A DNA stretch of 50,912 nucleotides from Clostridiales bacterium (lineage in GTDB: Bacteria > Bacillota > Clostridia > Oscillospirales > Ruminococcaceae): NCBI GenBank assembly GCA_012518465.1, contig JAAYSD010000052.1, forward strand, positions 1 to 50,912, given 5' to 3'. A model generated the notes under the pieces. The model was not told where the DNA came from and searched no databases. It saw only the letters and a program-made list of their open reading frames with translations. A program made the position numbers and the translations under genes. This document shows, piece by piece, positions 7,630 through 20,600 of this stretch. Positions within the stretch are counted from its first letter, which is position 1; the number at the start of each line of letters is the position of its first letter.

Positions 7630-8947
7630 ATTTCTTATATTTGCGGGCTTGATTTAACAAAGCTTCCTTTTCATTTTCAATTTCATTTGAAATAACAAGA
7701 TTTAGTAAATGGCTTAAAACTTTACCAATTTCCTTCCCTCTAAAACCTAAGTCTATCATATCATTGCCATTAGTTTTCAAATCTGTTAAGGAAAAGCAAT
7801 CACCTCTTGAAATAATCTCCTTGGCTTTTGCCTTTAACCTAAGATAATCGTCTATTCTACCTCTATAATCCTGATGTTTTCCACTATCGTCAGCAATATG
7901 AACGTCTATTAAATCAAAGTAAAGCTCTTTTCCTGCTTTGTTAAGCCATCTTTTTATAAATTGGTCCGTATTTTCTAAGGGCAAATCATGATATTTTATC
8001 AAAAACATTATTTTATTTATACTAATATTATCTAACCTTAGATTTTTCATAGTTTTTAATGCAATATCACAGCTAACCTTAGCATGCCCATAGAAATGCC
8101 CTATTCCATTATCATTTGTATAAACATATGGCTTTCCAATATCATGAAACAACATAGTTAGCCTTAAAATTGGTGTGGGTGATATGTTTTTCATCGTGCA
8201 AAGCAAATGAGAATATACATCTAAATGATGATATTTAGACCTTTGCTTAAAATCAAAGCACTTTTCAATCTCAGGTATTATTTTTGCAATAATTTCCCTA
8301 TATAGCATGAAGGGATCCAAAAAATTATCAGTGCATATCGCTTTTAAAAGCTCGTCACGCTTGCGTTCTGCTGAAACATATTCTAGCAAATGCTTATTCT
8401 TAAGCATTGAAGCAGCAGTCATATTTTCAATTTCAAAACCCGTTTGACAAGAAAATCTTAAAGCTCTTAAAATCCTTAAAGCGTCCTCATTAAATCTTTC
8501 ATCAGCATTTCCAACACATCTTATAATCTTTGATTTTATGTCATTTATGCCGTCAAACAAGTCTATATAACCTGTTTTAGGATTAAATGCAATAGCATTT
8601 ATAGTAAAATCACGACGCTTTAAATCATCATAAATGCTCTGTGAAAATTCAACTCTTTCAGGGTGCCTATGGTCTTTATAGTCAATATCTGCCCTAAAGG
8701 TTGTTATTTCAACAGATTTTTCTGCATAAATAACCGTAACAGTGCCGTGCTTTAGACCTGTGGGTATTACTTTTTCATCTGAAAACACAGCCATAATCTG
8801 CTCAGGCATAGCATTTGTAGTAATATCATAGTCATGCGGCTGTATGCCCATAAGCCAATCACGAACACACCCGCCCACTAAATATGCACAAAAATTATGA
8901 TTTTCTAATTTATTTATAATCTCTAAAATTGAAGCTGGAATATTCAT
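7628..8947 (-). CDS. cca: CCA tRNA nucleotidyltransferase with HD domain
   Basis: 439 residues of a class II nucleotidyltransferase that adds or repairs the CCA end of tRNA. The polymerase head is clear: LVGGCVRDWLMG at 23-34 and DYDITT near 39-44, which carry the metal-binding carboxylates, then RRDFTINAIAFN near 110 (ribose discrimination) and RALRFSCQTGFEIE near 160 (template arginines). The C-terminal half holds an HD motif (MLFHDIGKPYVYT) as in the bacterial CCA-HD group, linked to 2',3'-cyclic phosphodiesterase or phosphatase activity. A poly(A) polymerase of the same family cannot be fully excluded, but Firmicutes normally have only the CCA enzyme. It stands alone, with an AAGAGGT ribosome site. 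Confidence 0.93.
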   Translation of the reverse strand: MNIPASILEIINKLENHNFCAYLVGGCVRDWLMGIQPHDYDITTNAMPEQIMAVFSDEKVIPTGLKHGTVTVIYAEKSVEITTFRADIDYKDHRHPERVEFSQSIYDDLKRRDFTINAIAFNPKTGYIDLFDGINDIKSKIIRCVGNADERFNEDALRILRALRFSCQTGFEIENMTAASMLKNKHLLEYVSAERKRDELLKAICTDNFLDPFMLYREIIAKIIPEIEKCFDFKQRSKYHHLDVYSHLLCTMKNISPTPILRLTMLFHDIGKPYVYTNDNGIGHFYGHAKVSCDIALKTMKNLRLDNISINKIMFLIKYHDLPLENTDQFIKRWLNKAGKELYFDLIDVHIADDSGKHQDYRGRIDDYLRLKAKAKEIISRGDCFSLTDLKTNGNDMIDLGFRGKEIGKVLSHLLNLVISNEIENEKEALLNQARKYKK

Positions 8948-8963
8948 TTTACCTCTTATTTTA

Positions 8964-8986
8964 TAAAAAACCCCGGCTATGCAGGG
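8964..8986 (-). terminator. Terminator-like hairpin just upstream of cca
   Basis: On the minus strand CCCTGC-ATA-GCCGGG (one mismatch) then G and six T. It lies between the tuf terminator and the cca start, and its sequence is a decayed copy of the tuf terminator stem. It may end read-through or a small transcript from the 130-base stretch between the two hairpins. Confidence 0.6.
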
Positions 8987-9118
8987 TGCTCAGACTAAAC
9001 ACAAAATACTAGAAATTTATATCTGTTTTGTTTGGAATTTATTTACTGAAAAACACCGCTAGATGTTGGTAGCATAAGTGTCTGCCTTATGGAATTTGCA
9101 GACAAATTCTATAAACTC

Positions 9119-9143
9119 AAACACCCTGCATAGCAGGGTGTTT
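9119..9143 (-). terminator. Terminator of the rpsL-rpsG-fusA-tuf operon
   Basis: Perfect 11-base-pair stem AAACACCCTGC / GCAGGGTGTTT with loop of three, 75 bases after the tuf stop. The T tract is short, but stem strength and position support termination. Confidence 0.8.
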
Positions 9144-9217
9144 GTAGTAAGAACTTTAAAAATTGAGCTAACATATATGTTAGGTTAAATCCTTAAAATC
9201 CTTGAATTAAATAATTA

Positions 9218-10417
9218 TTAAGCCTCAACAGCTGTAACAACGCCAGAACCTACTGTACGACCACCCTCACGGATAGCAAAACGTAAACCCTCTTCAATAG
9301 CGATAGGTGTGATAAGCTCAACATTAATAAGAACATTATCACCAGGAGTACACATTTCTACACCCTCAGGAAGCTCGATAACACCAGTAACGTCTGTTGT
9401 TCTAAAGAAGAACTGTGGACGATAGTTGGAGAAGAATGGAGTATGACGTCCGCCCTCTTCCTTTTTAAGAACATAAACCTGTCCTGTGAACTTTGTGTGG
9501 GGATGGATTGAACCTGGTTTGCAAAGTACCTGACCACGCTCAATATCTGTCCTTTGGATACCACGGAGCAATGCACCGATGTTATCTCCAGCTTCAGCAT
9601 AATCAAGAAGCTTACGGAACATTTCAATACCTGTAACAACAGTTTTCTTAGGCTCTTCAGTCAAACCTGTGATTTCAATTTCATCGGAAACTCTGAGCTG
9701 TCCACGCTCTACACGACCAGTAGCAACTGTTCCACGACCTGTGATTGTAAATACGTCCTCAACAGGCATAAGGAATGGTTGATCAGCCTTACGATCAGGT
9801 GTAGGAATGAATTCATCAACAGCATCCATCAAATCAAGAATGGGCTTGTAAGCGGGATCGTTAATATCATCTGGTGCTTCAAGTGCCATAAGAGCAGAAC
9901 CCTTGATAACAGGAGCATCATCTCCAGGGAAGTCATTCTTAGAAAGCTCTTCACGAATATCCATTTCAACAAGCTCAAGTAATTCTTCGTCATCAACATC
10001 ATCGCACTTATTCATAAATACTACGATATAAGGAACGCCAACCTGACGTGCAAGTAGAATATGCTCTTTTGTCTGTGCCATAGGACCATCAGTAGCTGCA
10101 ACAACAAGGATAGCTCCATCCATCTGTGCTGCACCTGTGATCATATTTTTAATATAGTCTGCGTGTCCTGGGCAGTCAACGTGAGCATAGTGACGCTTGT
10201 CAGTTTCATACTCAACGTGTGAAGTATTGATTGTGATACCACGCTCTCTCTCTTCCGGTGCCTTATCAATATTATCATATGCCTCATAATGAGCTTGACC
10301 CTTGAGAGCAAGTGTCTTTGTGATAGCTGCTGTAAGAGTTGTTTTACCGTGGTCAACGTGACCGATAGTACCAATATTAATATGTGGTTTGGTACGTTCA
10401 AATTTAGCCTTAGCCAT
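9218..10417 (-). CDS. tuf: Translation elongation factor Tu
   Basis: 399 residues, typical length. GTPase motifs in order: GHVDHGKT (19-26), the switch I stretch [22 protein letters not shown] near 81-88, and NKCD near 136-139. Domains 2 and 3 follow in normal order ([13 protein letters not shown], then [18 protein letters not shown]-type sequence). It carries aminoacyl-tRNA to the ribosomal A site. Last gene of the str operon, with AAGGAGG ribosome site and an 82-base gap after fusA; the strong hairpin at 9119 closes the operon. This stretch is richer in GC and uses preferred codons, as expected for one of the most expressed genes in the cell. Confidence 0.99.
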   Translation of the reverse strand: MAKAKFERTKPHINIGTIGHVDHGKTTLTAAITKTLALKGQAHYEAYDNIDKAPEERERGITINTSHVEYETDKRHYAHVDCPGHADYIKNMITGAAQMDGAILVVAATDGPMAQTKEHILLARQVGVPYIVVFMNKCDDVDDEELLELVEMDIREELSKNDFPGDDAPVIKGSALMALEAPDDINDPAYKPILDLMDAVDEFIPTPDRKADQPFLMPVEDVFTITGRGTVATGRVERGQLRVSDEIEITGLTEEPKKTVVTGIEMFRKLLDYAEAGDNIGALLRGIQRTDIERGQVLCKPGSIHPHTKFTGQVYVLKKEEGGRHTPFFSNYRPQFFFRTTDVTGVIELPEGVEMCTPGDNVLINVELITPIAIEEGLRFAIREGGRTVGSGVVTAVEA

Positions 10418-10499
10418 TGGATTTTCCTCCTTAAAAGTAATTCATATATCAATTTTAACAGATATGATTCAAAAATACAAGCCTTTTTTATAAATTTTA

Positions 10500-12578
10500 T
10501 TATGACTTGCTTCTTTTGCTCATAATTGCTTCAGCAATAGATTTTGGAACCTGAATATAATGACTTGGTTCCATTACATACTGACCACGTCCCTGTGATT
10601 TTGAACGTAAGTCATTAGAATAACCGAACATTTCGGATAAAGGTACAAATGCATTGATTTGCTGAGCGCCACTTCTTGCTTCCATGCCCTGAATCTGTCC
10701 TCTGCGTGAGTTAAGATCGCCTATAACATCACCCATATAATCCTCAGGAACAATGACAGTAACCTTCATAATAGGCTCAAGAATAACAGGATTTGCTTTT
10801 CTACAAGCTTCCTTAAACGCCATAGAACCAGCAATTTTAAATGCCATTTCTGAAGAGTCTACTTCATGATAAGAACCATCATAAAGTGTAACCTTTACGT
10901 CTACAACAGGATAACCTGCAAGTACGCCCGCTTCCATCGCACCCTTAATACCATTATCAACAGCAGGAATATATTCCTTAGGAATAGCACCGCCAACAAT
11001 TGAGTTAATAAACTCATAGCCTTTACCAGACTCATTAGGCTCAATTCTGAGCTTAACATGACCGTATTGACCTTTACCACCGGACTGACGTGCATATTTG
11101 GTATCAACATCTGCTTCAGTGGTAATAGTTTCCTTATAGGATACTTGTGGTGCACCTACATTAGCTTCAACCTTGAATTCACGCAGCAATCTATCTACTA
11201 TAATTTCAAGGTGCAGCTCACCCATTCCAGAAATAATTGTCTGGCCTGTTTCAACATTTGTATAGGTTTTAAAAGTAGGGTCTTCCTCAGCTAGCTTTGA
11301 TAAAGCTATACCCATTTTTTCCTGTCCCGCTTTTGTCTTTGGTTCAATAGCAAGATCAATAACAGGTTCAGGGAATTCCATTGTTTCAAGAATAACGGGT
11401 GAATCTTCAGCACACAGCGTGTCACCTGTGGTTGTATTTTTAAGTCCAACTGCTGACGCAATATCACCGGCATATACAGTTTCTATATCCTGACGATGAT
11501 TTGCATGCATTAACAGGATACGTCCAAGACGCTCCTTTTTACCCTTAGTAGCATTTAAGATTGAAGAGCCTGAATTGACAGTACCCGAATAAACACGGAA
11601 GAATGTCAAACGTCCTACATAAGGGTCTGTTGCAACTTTAAATGCAAGAGCAGAAAAAGGCTCATCATCGGATGAATGTCTAACTATCTCTTCCCCTGTT
11701 TCAGCATCAGTACCTTTAATTGAAGGTACATCAACAGGTGAAGGCATGAAGTCAACAATTGCATCCAAAAGCTTTTGTACGCCCTTGTTTCTGTATGAAG
11801 TACCGCAAACAACAGGAACAATTGTATTATCAATTGTTGCTTTCCTTAATACAGCCTTGATTTCATCGGTAGTGATTTCCTCACCATCAAGGAACTTAAG
11901 CATAAGCTCTTCGTCCTGCTCTGCTACTGCTTCTAAGAGCTTTTCTCTGTATTCAGCAGCTATTTCCTTCATATCCTCGGGAATTTCTTCGACTCTCATA
12001 TCCTTGCCAAGATCATCATAATAGATGTCAGCATCCATTTCAATAAGGTCTACAATTCCCTTAAAGGTGCTTTCCGCACCAATCGGCAGTTGAATAGGAA
12101 CAGCATTAGTCTTTAATCTGTCCTTCATCATTTCAACTACTCTAAAAAAGTCTGCTCCCATTATATCCATCTTATTTACATAAGCCATTCTGGGAACTTT
12201 ATATTTATCCGCCTGACGCCAAACTGTTTCTGACTGTGGCTCAACTCCGCCCTTAGCGCAGAAAACCGTGACCGAACCGTCAAGCACTCTCAAGGAACGT
12301 TCAACCTCAACTGTAAAGTCAACGTGCCCCGGAGTATCGATAATATTGATTCTGTGCTTCTTCCAGAAAGCGGTAGTAGCAGCAGAAGTAATAGTAATAC
12401 CTCTTTCCTGCTCCTGTGCCATCCAGTCCATTGTTGCACTACCGTCATGAGTTTCGCCTATCTTATGGTTTACACCTGTATAAAAAAGAATACGCTCAGT
12501 CGTGGTAGTTTTACCTGCATCAATGTGAGCCATTATACCAATATTACGGGTCATTTCAAGAGATACTTCTCTAGCCAT
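10500..12578 (-). CDS. fusA: Translation elongation factor G
   Basis: 692 residues, normal for EF-G. GTPase motifs: [15 protein letters not shown] (17-31), [15 protein letters not shown] near 58-72, [20 protein letters not shown] near 81-100, [10 protein letters not shown] near 135-144. The C-terminal domains IV and V, with [15 protein letters not shown] and [13 protein letters not shown], are complete. It catalyses translocation and, with RRF, ribosome recycling. It sits between rpsG and tuf as in the classical str operon. Start fixed by GGAGGATTT before ATG. Unusually, 199 bases separate it from the preceding rpsG gene. Confidence 0.99.
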   Translation of the reverse strand: MAREVSLEMTRNIGIMAHIDAGKTTTTERILFYTGVNHKIGETHDGSATMDWMAQEQERGITITSAATTAFWKKHRINIIDTPGHVDFTVEVERSLRVLDGSVTVFCAKGGVEPQSETVWRQADKYKVPRMAYVNKMDIMGADFFRVVEMMKDRLKTNAVPIQLPIGAESTFKGIVDLIEMDADIYYDDLGKDMRVEEIPEDMKEIAAEYREKLLEAVAEQDEELMLKFLDGEEITTDEIKAVLRKATIDNTIVPVVCGTSYRNKGVQKLLDAIVDFMPSPVDVPSIKGTDAETGEEIVRHSSDDEPFSALAFKVATDPYVGRLTFFRVYSGTVNSGSSILNATKGKKERLGRILLMHANHRQDIETVYAGDIASAVGLKNTTTGDTLCAEDSPVILETMEFPEPVIDLAIEPKTKAGQEKMGIALSKLAEEDPTFKTYTNVETGQTIISGMGELHLEIIVDRLLREFKVEANVGAPQVSYKETITTEADVDTKYARQSGGKGQYGHVKLRIEPNESGKGYEFINSIVGGAIPKEYIPAVDNGIKGAMEAGVLAGYPVVDVKVTLYDGSYHEVDSSEMAFKIAGSMAFKEACRKANPVILEPIMKVTVIVPEDYMGDVIGDLNSRRGQIQGMEARSGAQQINAFVPLSEMFGYSNDLRSKSQGRGQYVMEPSHYIQVPKSIAEAIMSKRSKS

Positions 12579-12777
12579 AAATCCTCCGTAATTGTGCTAC
12601 ACACTCGCTATATACTAGCAATGTTTAATTTGTTTCATCGTAATTAATTGTTTTTTAAAAACAAAATCATCATCTGTGGTAAATCTTTATTGTGAAAAAA
12701 CTTTTTTAAAAATAATATCACAATATTGAACTCGCAAACGCTTAAGCCTAGCTGAAATCAGCATAGCTAAAACGCAA

Positions 12778-13278
<501 letters not shown>

Positions 13279-13414
13279 TCATAGGTACTCGAAAGCGTAA
13301 ACTTTCGCCGTGCGAATGAATGGTAATATACATTTTATATAAAAGCAAATTTTACTTTCATTTATATATTAATCCACACCATTCGTGGCATTAAATTTAC
13401 ATAAAGGTCAAACC

Positions 13415-13843
13415 TTATTTCTTCGCAGCACCAGCTTTTGGACGTTTTGCACCGTATTTACTTCTTCCCTGAGCTCTCTTTTCAACTCCAGTAGCATCAA
13501 GAGTGCCTCTTACAATGTGATAACGCACACCGGGGAGATCCTTAACACGTCCGCCTCTGATTAGTACAACGCTGTGCTCTTGCAGCTTATGGCCTATACC
13601 ACCTATATAAGCAGTAACTTCATATCCATTGGAAAGACGTACTCTCGCAATCTTTCTCATAGCTGAGTTAGGCTTTTTAGGGGTCGCAGTCCTTACAGCT
13701 GTGCAAACACCTCTTTTTTGCGGCGAAGAATGGTCTACCTCTCTCTTTGTAAGAGTATTAAGTGACTTTTGCAAAGCAGGAGATTTTGACTTCTTTTCAG
13801 CAACATGGCGTCCATTTCTAACTAGCTGGTTAAAGGTTGGCAT
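13415..13843 (-). CDS. rpsL: Ribosomal protein S12
   Basis: 142 residues. The [13 protein letters not shown] loop and the [10 protein letters not shown] loop carry the conserved decoding-centre residues; lysines at streptomycin-resistance positions appear wild type. S12 monitors codon-anticodon pairing. First gene of a separate transcription unit rpsL-rpsG-fusA-tuf, with AAGGAGGTG ribosome site and its own consensus promoter at 13923-13951. The C-terminal AAKK tail is ordinary. No ribosomal L7Ae-like gene lies between rpoC and rpsL, although many Firmicutes have one there. Confidence 0.98.
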   Translation of the reverse strand: MPTFNQLVRNGRHVAEKKSKSPALQKSLNTLTKREVDHSSPQKRGVCTAVRTATPKKPNSAMRKIARVRLSNGYEVTAYIGGIGHKLQEHSVVLIRGGRVKDLPGVRYHIVRGTLDATGVEKRAQGRSKYGAKRPKAGAAKK

Positions 13844-13920
13844 ATATTTTCACCTCCTTGAAAATTATTCGTGCCACATTATTATTGACAAAAATTATAA
13901 ATAATAATACACACACTAGA

Positions 13921-14020
13921 TAATTATATAATAACAAACAGCACTTGTCAACACTTTTTTTCTATCAAAATATAATATAGAAAAAAATTTGTACAAAATG
14001 CTGTTTGATATAATTATATA
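13921..14020. repeat. Large imperfect palindrome between rpoC and rpsL
   Basis: Arms 13921-13943 and 13999-14020 share TGCTGTTTG plus ATATAATTA in inverted order, with a 5-base bulge. Inside lies a second dyad, TTTTTTTCTAT / ATAGAAAAAAA. The whole can fold into one hairpin of about 100 bases. It probably ends rpoC transcription and at the same time carries the rpsL promoter in one arm. Confidence 0.65.
13923..13951 (-). promoter_or_regulatory. Consensus promoter of rpsL-rpsG-fusA-tuf
   Basis: On the minus strand TTGACA, 17-base spacer, TATAAT, a perfect match. Expected start near 13916, giving a leader of about 70 bases. It lets the str operon be expressed independently of rpoBC. Confidence 0.9.
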
Positions 14021-14053
14021 CTAGTTAATTTAGTAATATTCACAGATATTAAG

Positions 14054-17000
14054 CTAAATTGTAGAAACCTCAGTGTATTCCTCATCTTCATGATTATCCA
14101 TACCAGTACCTGCTGGAATAAGCTTACCGATAATAACATTTTCCTTAAGACCAAGTAGCGGATCAACCTTGCCCTTAATAGCAGCCTCAGTGAGGACTCT
14201 TGTTGTTTCTTGGAATGATGCAGCCGATAAGAAACTATCAGTTGCAAGAGATGCCTTTGTGATACCCATCAAAACAGGTACATATTCAGGAATTTCAACA
14301 TCCTCGCCCTGCTCCTGTCTATTTTTTAAATCAACAATAATTTCCTCAAGCTCATTTTTATCCACCATTGAGCCTGGCAATAAATAACTGCTACCCGGAT
14401 TATCCACTCTTACCTTACGCATCATTTGGCGTACAATAACCTCAATATGCTTATCGTTAATATCAACACCCTGCAAGCGATAAACCTTTTGCACCTCAGC
14501 GATAATATAATTTTGTACAGCCTCTTCTCCCTTAACAGCAAGCACATCATGAGGATTAATGCTTCCCTTTGTCAAAGGGTCACCAGCAGTAACATGATCA
14601 CCTTCCTCAACACATATGCTATACCCAAAAGGAGCGGGATAGCTTTCAGCGACAGCACCATTTTGAATATCCTCAGCACTAGGCGTAACCGTTATATATC
14701 TTGATTTTTTTATTTCCTCAAAGGATACTGTACCATTCACCTTTGTGATAATAGCACTGGACTTTGGCCTTCTGCTCTCAAACAGCTCCTCAACACGTGG
14801 TAAACCTTGAGTAATATCCACAGCATTTGCGATTCCGCCCGTATGGAACGTTCTCATTGTAAGCTGCGTACCCGGCTCACCAATTGACTGAGCAGCAATA
14901 ATTCCGACAGCCTCGCCCAAAGTAATAGGGTTTCCATTAGCCAAAGATGCGCCATAGCACTTTGCGCACACTCCATGCTTTGCCTTGCAGCCCAGAACGG
15001 AACGAATTTTTATCTTTTTAATGCCCATATCAACAATATCTTGTGCATCAGCATCATTAATAAGCTTATCCTTAGATATTACTACATTTCCGTCCTTGTC
15101 TAGCAAGTCGTCTACTAGATACCTACCAACAAGTCTTTCGACTAAAGGCTCAATTAGTTCCTTGCCCTCTTTAATCTCATAGACCTCTATACCCTCATCA
15201 GTATGACAATCATCTATTCTGATAATAACATCTTGAGAAACATCTACAAGACGTCTTGTAAGATAACCAGAGTCAGCTGTACGAATAGCTGTATCAGCTA
15301 GTCCCTTTCTAGCACCACGTGAAGAGATAAAGTATTCCAACACATTAAGCCCTTCACGATAGTTTGCACGAATAGGAATCTCAATAGCCTCACCGGAAGT
15401 ATTAGCCTTTAATCCTATCATACCAGCAAGCTGGCGAATCTGGTTTTTAGAACCACGTGCTCCTGAATCAGCCATCATAAATATAGGATTATACTCATTC
15501 ATATTTTCTGTAAGGCTTGCAGAAACTTTATCCGTTGCATTATTCCATATTTTAAGAACACTAGCCTTACGCTCTTGATTTGAAATCATACCATTCCTGA
15601 AATACTCATTCACTTCAGTGACTGAATTTTCAGCATCTTCAAGGATAACCTTCTTCTGTGGTGGAATTTCAGCATCTGTAATAGCAACAGTAATTGCAGC
15701 CTTTGTAGAATACTTAAATCCCATAGCCTTTACCTTATCTAAAACCTGTGCAGTAACAGCAGCACCATGAGTCTTAATGCATCTATCAAATATTTTACCA
15801 AGCTCAGTTTTTCTAACTTTAAAGTCAATTTCCAAATCAAGCATATGCTCGGGATCTTTCCTATTTACAAATCCTAAATCCTGAGGAATTGGTTCATTAA
15901 ATATAATTTTACCAATAGTGGTATCAATTAGCTTTGATACTGTCTTATCTCCAATTTCCTTGGTAAATCTGACTTTTATTGCAGCATGAATGGAAATAAT
16001 GCCGTCGGTGTATGCCATCATCGCTTCATTTGCATCACGGAAAACCTTACCCTCACCTTTTTCGCCTTTCTTAGAAAGAGTGAGATAATAAGAGCCTAAA
16101 ACCATATCCTGAGTAGGAACAGCAACAGGTCTACCATCTGAAGGCTTAAGCAGGTTTTTAGCAGCTAGCATCAAGTTTTTAGCCTCGTCCTGAGCCTCCT
16201 TAGACAAAGGCAAATGCACTGCCATCTGGTCACCATCAAAGTCTGCATTATAAGCCGTACATACTAGTGGGTGCAGCTTTAAAGCACGACCCTCTACCAA
16301 AATCGGCTTAAATGCCTGTATGCCAAGCCTATGGAGTGTAGGGGCACGATTAAGCAGAACATAATGGTCCTGAATAACACCTTCTAATGAGTCCCATACA
16401 GCATCATTGGCACGTTCGACCATTTTTCTTGCATTTTTAATATTATTTGCTATTTTCTTATCTACTAAATCCTTCATAACAAATGGTTTAAACAGTTCAA
16501 GTGCCATTTCCTTTGGCAAACCGCACTGATCCATTTTCAAATCAGGACCTACCACTATAACAGAACGTCCAGAATAGTCAACACGCTTACCTAAAAGATT
16601 CTGACGGAATCGTCCCTGCTTACCCTTAAGCATATCGGAAAGCGATTTTAAAGGACGATTGGAAGAGCCTGTAACAGCCCTGCCATGCCTTCCATTATCG
16701 ATTAAAGCGTCAACCGCCTCCTGCAACATTCTTTTTTCGTTTCGAATGATTATTTCAGGCGCACGAAGCTCAATAATTTTCTTAAGACGATTATTCCTAT
16801 TGATAACTCGCCTGTAAAGGTCATTAAGGTCTGAGGTAGCAAAACGTCCACCATCTAAAAGCACCATAGGACGCAAATCCGGAGGAATAACCGGCACAAC
16901 ATCTAAAATCATCCATTCTGGCTTGTTGCCGCTCATTCTGAATGATTCTACCACATCAAGACGCTTTAAAAGCTTTACACGCTTTTGTCCCTGTTGAGTA

Positions 17001-17590
17001 ACCTCCAATTCAGCCTTAAGCTCCTTTGATAGTGCCTCAACATCTATTTCCTGCAAAAGCTTCTTTACAGCCTCAGCACCCATTTCAGCCTTAAAACCAT
17101 CATCATAGCGGTCTACCATATCCGCATATTCCTTTTCGGTTAAAAGCTGTCCTTTTGTTAAAATTGTATTTTCACCGGGGTCAGTAACAAGATATTTAGT
17201 AAAATACAATACCTCTTCAAGTCTTTTCGGTGAAATATCAAGCATCTGGCTGATTCTCGACGGAGTTCCTTTAAAATACCAGATATGTGAAACAGGAGCA
17301 GCTAATTCAATATGTCCCATTCTCTCACGTCTGACTTTATTGCGTGTAACCTCAACGCCACAACGCTCACATATTTTGCCTTTAAAACGGATTCTCTTAT
17401 ATTTACCGCAATTACATTCCCAGTCCTTAGTAGGGCCAAAAATTTTCTCACAGAAAAGACCGTCACGCTCAGGCTTTTGTGTTCTATAATTAATAGTTTC
17501 CGGGCGTTCAACAGCACCGTAGGACCATTCCCTAATCTGTTCAGGGGAGGCAAGCCCTATTTTAATTGATTCAAATGTATTAAATCCCAA
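14054..17590 (-). CDS. rpoC: RNA polymerase beta' subunit
   Basis: 1178 residues from TTG 17590, which has AGAGG eight bases upstream and gives the family start (M)[18 protein letters not shown]. An upstream TTG at 17611 would add seven residues but has no ribosome site. The N-terminal zinc ribbon CNCGKYKR...CERC, the catalytic NADFDGDQ motif near residue 450, and the trigger-loop and bridge-helix region ([18 protein letters not shown], later [20 protein letters not shown]) are intact. With beta it forms the RNA polymerase active centre. Follows rpoB by 75 bases in the same transcription unit; the long palindrome at 13921-14020 lies after it. Typical Firmicutes length, no domain insertions seen. 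Confidence 0.98.
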   Translation of the reverse strand: MGFNTFESIKIGLASPEQIREWSYGAVERPETINYRTQKPERDGLFCEKIFGPTKDWECNCGKYKRIRFKGKICERCGVEVTRNKVRRERMGHIELAAPVSHIWYFKGTPSRISQMLDISPKRLEEVLYFTKYLVTDPGENTILTKGQLLTEKEYADMVDRYDDGFKAEMGAEAVKKLLQEIDVEALSKELKAELEVTQQGQKRVKLLKRLDVVESFRMSGNKPEWMILDVVPVIPPDLRPMVLLDGGRFATSDLNDLYRRVINRNNRLKKIIELRAPEIIIRNEKRMLQEAVDALIDNGRHGRAVTGSSNRPLKSLSDMLKGKQGRFRQNLLGKRVDYSGRSVIVVGPDLKMDQCGLPKEMALELFKPFVMKDLVDKKIANNIKNARKMVERANDAVWDSLEGVIQDHYVLLNRAPTLHRLGIQAFKPILVEGRALKLHPLVCTAYNADFDGDQMAVHLPLSKEAQDEAKNLMLAAKNLLKPSDGRPVAVPTQDMVLGSYYLTLSKKGEKGEGKVFRDANEAMMAYTDGIISIHAAIKVRFTKEIGDKTVSKLIDTTIGKIIFNEPIPQDLGFVNRKDPEHMLDLEIDFKVRKTELGKIFDRCIKTHGAAVTAQVLDKVKAMGFKYSTKAAITVAITDAEIPPQKKVILEDAENSVTEVNEYFRNGMISNQERKASVLKIWNNATDKVSASLTENMNEYNPIFMMADSGARGSKNQIRQLAGMIGLKANTSGEAIEIPIRANYREGLNVLEYFISSRGARKGLADTAIRTADSGYLTRRLVDVSQDVIIRIDDCHTDEGIEVYEIKEGKELIEPLVERLVGRYLVDDLLDKDGNVVISKDKLINDADAQDIVDMGIKKIKIRSVLGCKAKHGVCAKCYGASLANGNPITLGEAVGIIAAQSIGEPGTQLTMRTFHTGGIANAVDITQGLPRVEELFESRRPKSSAIITKVNGTVSFEEIKKSRYITVTPSAEDIQNGAVAESYPAPFGYSICVEEGDHVTAGDPLTKGSINPHDVLAVKGEEAVQNYIIAEVQKVYRLQGVDINDKHIEVIVRQMMRKVRVDNPGSSYLLPGSMVDKNELEEIIVDLKNRQEQGEDVEIPEYVPVLMGITKASLATDSFLSAASFQETTRVLTEAAIKGKVDPLLGLKENVIIGKLIPAGTGMDNHEDEEYTEVSTI

Positions 17591-17665
17591 TTTGCAGACC
17601 TCTACTTTCAATTAGCGTTTAACCATTACTTCTATTGCAAAAACAGTAAATGTAAAGGCTATTTT

Positions 17666-20600
17666 TTATTCGTCAGAGTCATCGGTACTATCTAACTCAT
17701 CAATACCGAAATCAGCATCAGCTTCATCATCGTCAAATAAATCGTCTTCTACATCTTCTTCATCATCAAGTATATCATCATCGTCATCTATCTCTTCAGC
17801 ATCTTCGATAGAAAAAGCTTCATTAATCTCATCTTCATTTGCAACGTATTCAAAACCATCATCAACAGGAGCAATTCCTATATCCTCATCTTCTTCAAAT
17901 TGCTGCTTTAAGTCGATTTCTTCCTGCTTTTCGTCAAGAACTTTAACATCAAGGCCAAGTGACTGCAATTCCTTTATAAGAACCTTAAAGCTCTCGGGAA
18001 CACCTGCTTTAGGAACCTCCTGTCCCTTAACAATAGCCTCATATGTTTTTACACGTCCTACAACATCATCTGATTTTACAGTAAGAATTTCTTGCAAAGT
18101 ATAGGCGGCTCCATAAGCCTCAAGCGCCCAAACCTCCATTTCACCAAATCTCTGACCGCCAAACTGTGCCTTTCCGCCTAAAGGCTGCTGTGTGACTAAT
18201 GAGTAAGGACCGGTAGAGCGTGCGTGAATTTTATCATCTACAAGGTGATGAAGCTTAAGATAATACATATAGCCCACTGTAACAGGGCTGTCAAATTTTT
18301 CGCCTGACCTGCCGTCTATTAGCTGAACCTTTCCATCCTCACCCATGCCAGCCATTTGCAAGCATGCTCTTATATCGGATTCATGTGCGCCATCGAATAC
18401 TGGTGTCATAACCTTCCATCCTAAAACCTTTGCAGCATAGCCCAAATGAACTTCCAATACCTGACCAACATTCATACGTGAAGGAACTCCAAGAGGATTT
18501 AGCACTATATCAAGTGGCGTACCATCTTCTAGAAAAGGCATATCCTCTTGAGGCAATATTCTAGAAACAACACCTTTATTTCCGTGACGACCCGCCATCT
18601 TATCACCGACGGAAATTTTCCTTTTCTGAGCAATATAACAACGAACAACTTCATTTACTCCCGGAGAAAGCTCACTGGAATTTTCTCGTGTAAACACTTT
18701 AACGTCAACTACAATGCCTGCCTCTCCATGAGGAACACGCAAGGAATTATCACGTACTTCCCTTGCCTTTTCACCGAAGATAGCACGTAGCAGCCTTTCT
18801 TCAGCAGTAAGCTCCGTTTCACCCTTTGGCGTAACCTTACCTACAAGTATATCACCTGAATGAACCTCTGCACCTATGCGTATAATTCCACGGTCATCAA
18901 GGTCCTTAAGTGCATCTTCACTAAGGTTTGGAATATCTCTTGTAATCTCCTCGGGGCCTAGCTTTGTATCCCTGCATTCAAGCTCGTACTCTTCTATATG
19001 AATTGAGGTAAATACATCATCATAAACTAGCTTTTCATTGATTAAAACAGCGTCCTCATAGTTATAACCTTCCCAAGTCATAAAGCCTATAAGTGCATTT
19101 TTACCTAGTGAGATCTCACCATCCTTAGTAGCTGGGCCATCAGCTATAACAGTACCCTTTTTAACCTTGTCGCCCTTACTTACAATTGGCTTTTGATTAA
19201 TACAAGTACCTTGGTTTGACCTCTTAAATTTAATCAAACGGTGCTTATGCTCCACGCCTTTTTCATCAACTACTACAATTTCATCAGCAGAAACCCTAGA
19301 AACTCGTCCGTCAGCCTTAGAAAGAACAACAACACCGGAATCAATAGCAGCCTTATACTCCATACCAGTACCGATAATCGGATTATCTGTAATCATCAAA
19401 GGAACAGCCTGACGCTGCATATTTGCACCCATAAGGGCACGGTTAGCATCATCATTCTCTAAAAAGGGAATCATTGCAGTAGCTACGGAAACCACCATTT
19501 TAGGTGAAACGTCCATATACTCTACCTGTTCACGCTCTACTTCAAGAATAAGATCCTGATATCTTGCATTTACTCTAGGACGTGCAAAGCATCCATTTTC
19601 ATCAAGCTCTTCATTAGCCTGTGCAACAACATAAATATCCTCAACATCAGCAGTCATATATACAACCTCGTCAAGAACCTTTCCTGTCGCCTTATCAACC
19701 TTTCTATAAGGTGCTTCGATAAATCCGTATTCATTAATCCTTGCAAAAGTAGCAAGATATGATATCAAGCCGATATTCGGTCCTTCAGGGGTTTCTATCG
19801 GACACATTCTTCCATAGTGAGAATAGTGAACATCACGAACCTCAAAGCCAGCCCTATCACGTGAAAGACCACCGGGGCCAAGTGCAGATAGCCTACGCTT
19901 ATGAGTAAGCTCTGCTAAAGGATTGTTCTGATCCATGAACTGTGAAAGAGGCGAAGAGCCAAAAAACTCTTTAATCGACGCTACAACAGGACGAATATTT
20001 ACAAGTGAAGACGGAGAAATTCTCTCCTGATCCTGTGCTTGAAGTCCCATTCTTTCACGGATAACACGTTCCATTCTTGCAAAGCCAATTCTAAATTGAT
20101 TTTGCAAAAGCTCACCGGCGCTTCTTATACGACGGTTTCCCAAATGATCAATATCATCAATAACGCCAACGCCATCACACAAATTTATAAAATAACTGAT
20201 ACTTGCAAAAATATCATCAAGAGTAATGTACATAGGTACAAGGTCGCTTGCCTTTTCCATGACAACTCTTTTAACCTCATCTGAAGGAGCGTTTTCAAGT
20301 ATTGTCTTAAGCACCCTAAAGCTTACCTTTTCATTGATACCAAGCTCCTTAGGGTCATCAATATCTATGAAATCATCTAGGTTTACCATTCCGTTGCCAA
20401 CAACCTTGACAGCCTTTTCTTCAACGTAAACCATAGCTTCCATTACGCCGGCATCTTGAATCTTATTAGCAAGCTCATTATTGATTTCCGCACCCTCTTC
20501 AGCCATTATTTCACCGGTAAGAGGATTAATTATAGCTTGGGCTGCCTTATGCCCAGCTATTCTGCCTGCTATTCCTAGCTTTTTATTATATTTATAACGT

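Noticed and set aside
8948-9217. T-box or other known riboswitch before cca
   Set aside because: The T-box core (AGGGTGGNACCGCG) and specifier features are absent on the minus strand; only hairpins are seen.
17312-17569. Numerous open frames of 60-140 codons opposite rpoB, rpoC, fusA, tuf and hydB
   Set aside because: They are antisense or out-of-frame shadows of strongly conserved genes with no ribosome sites or recognisable families.
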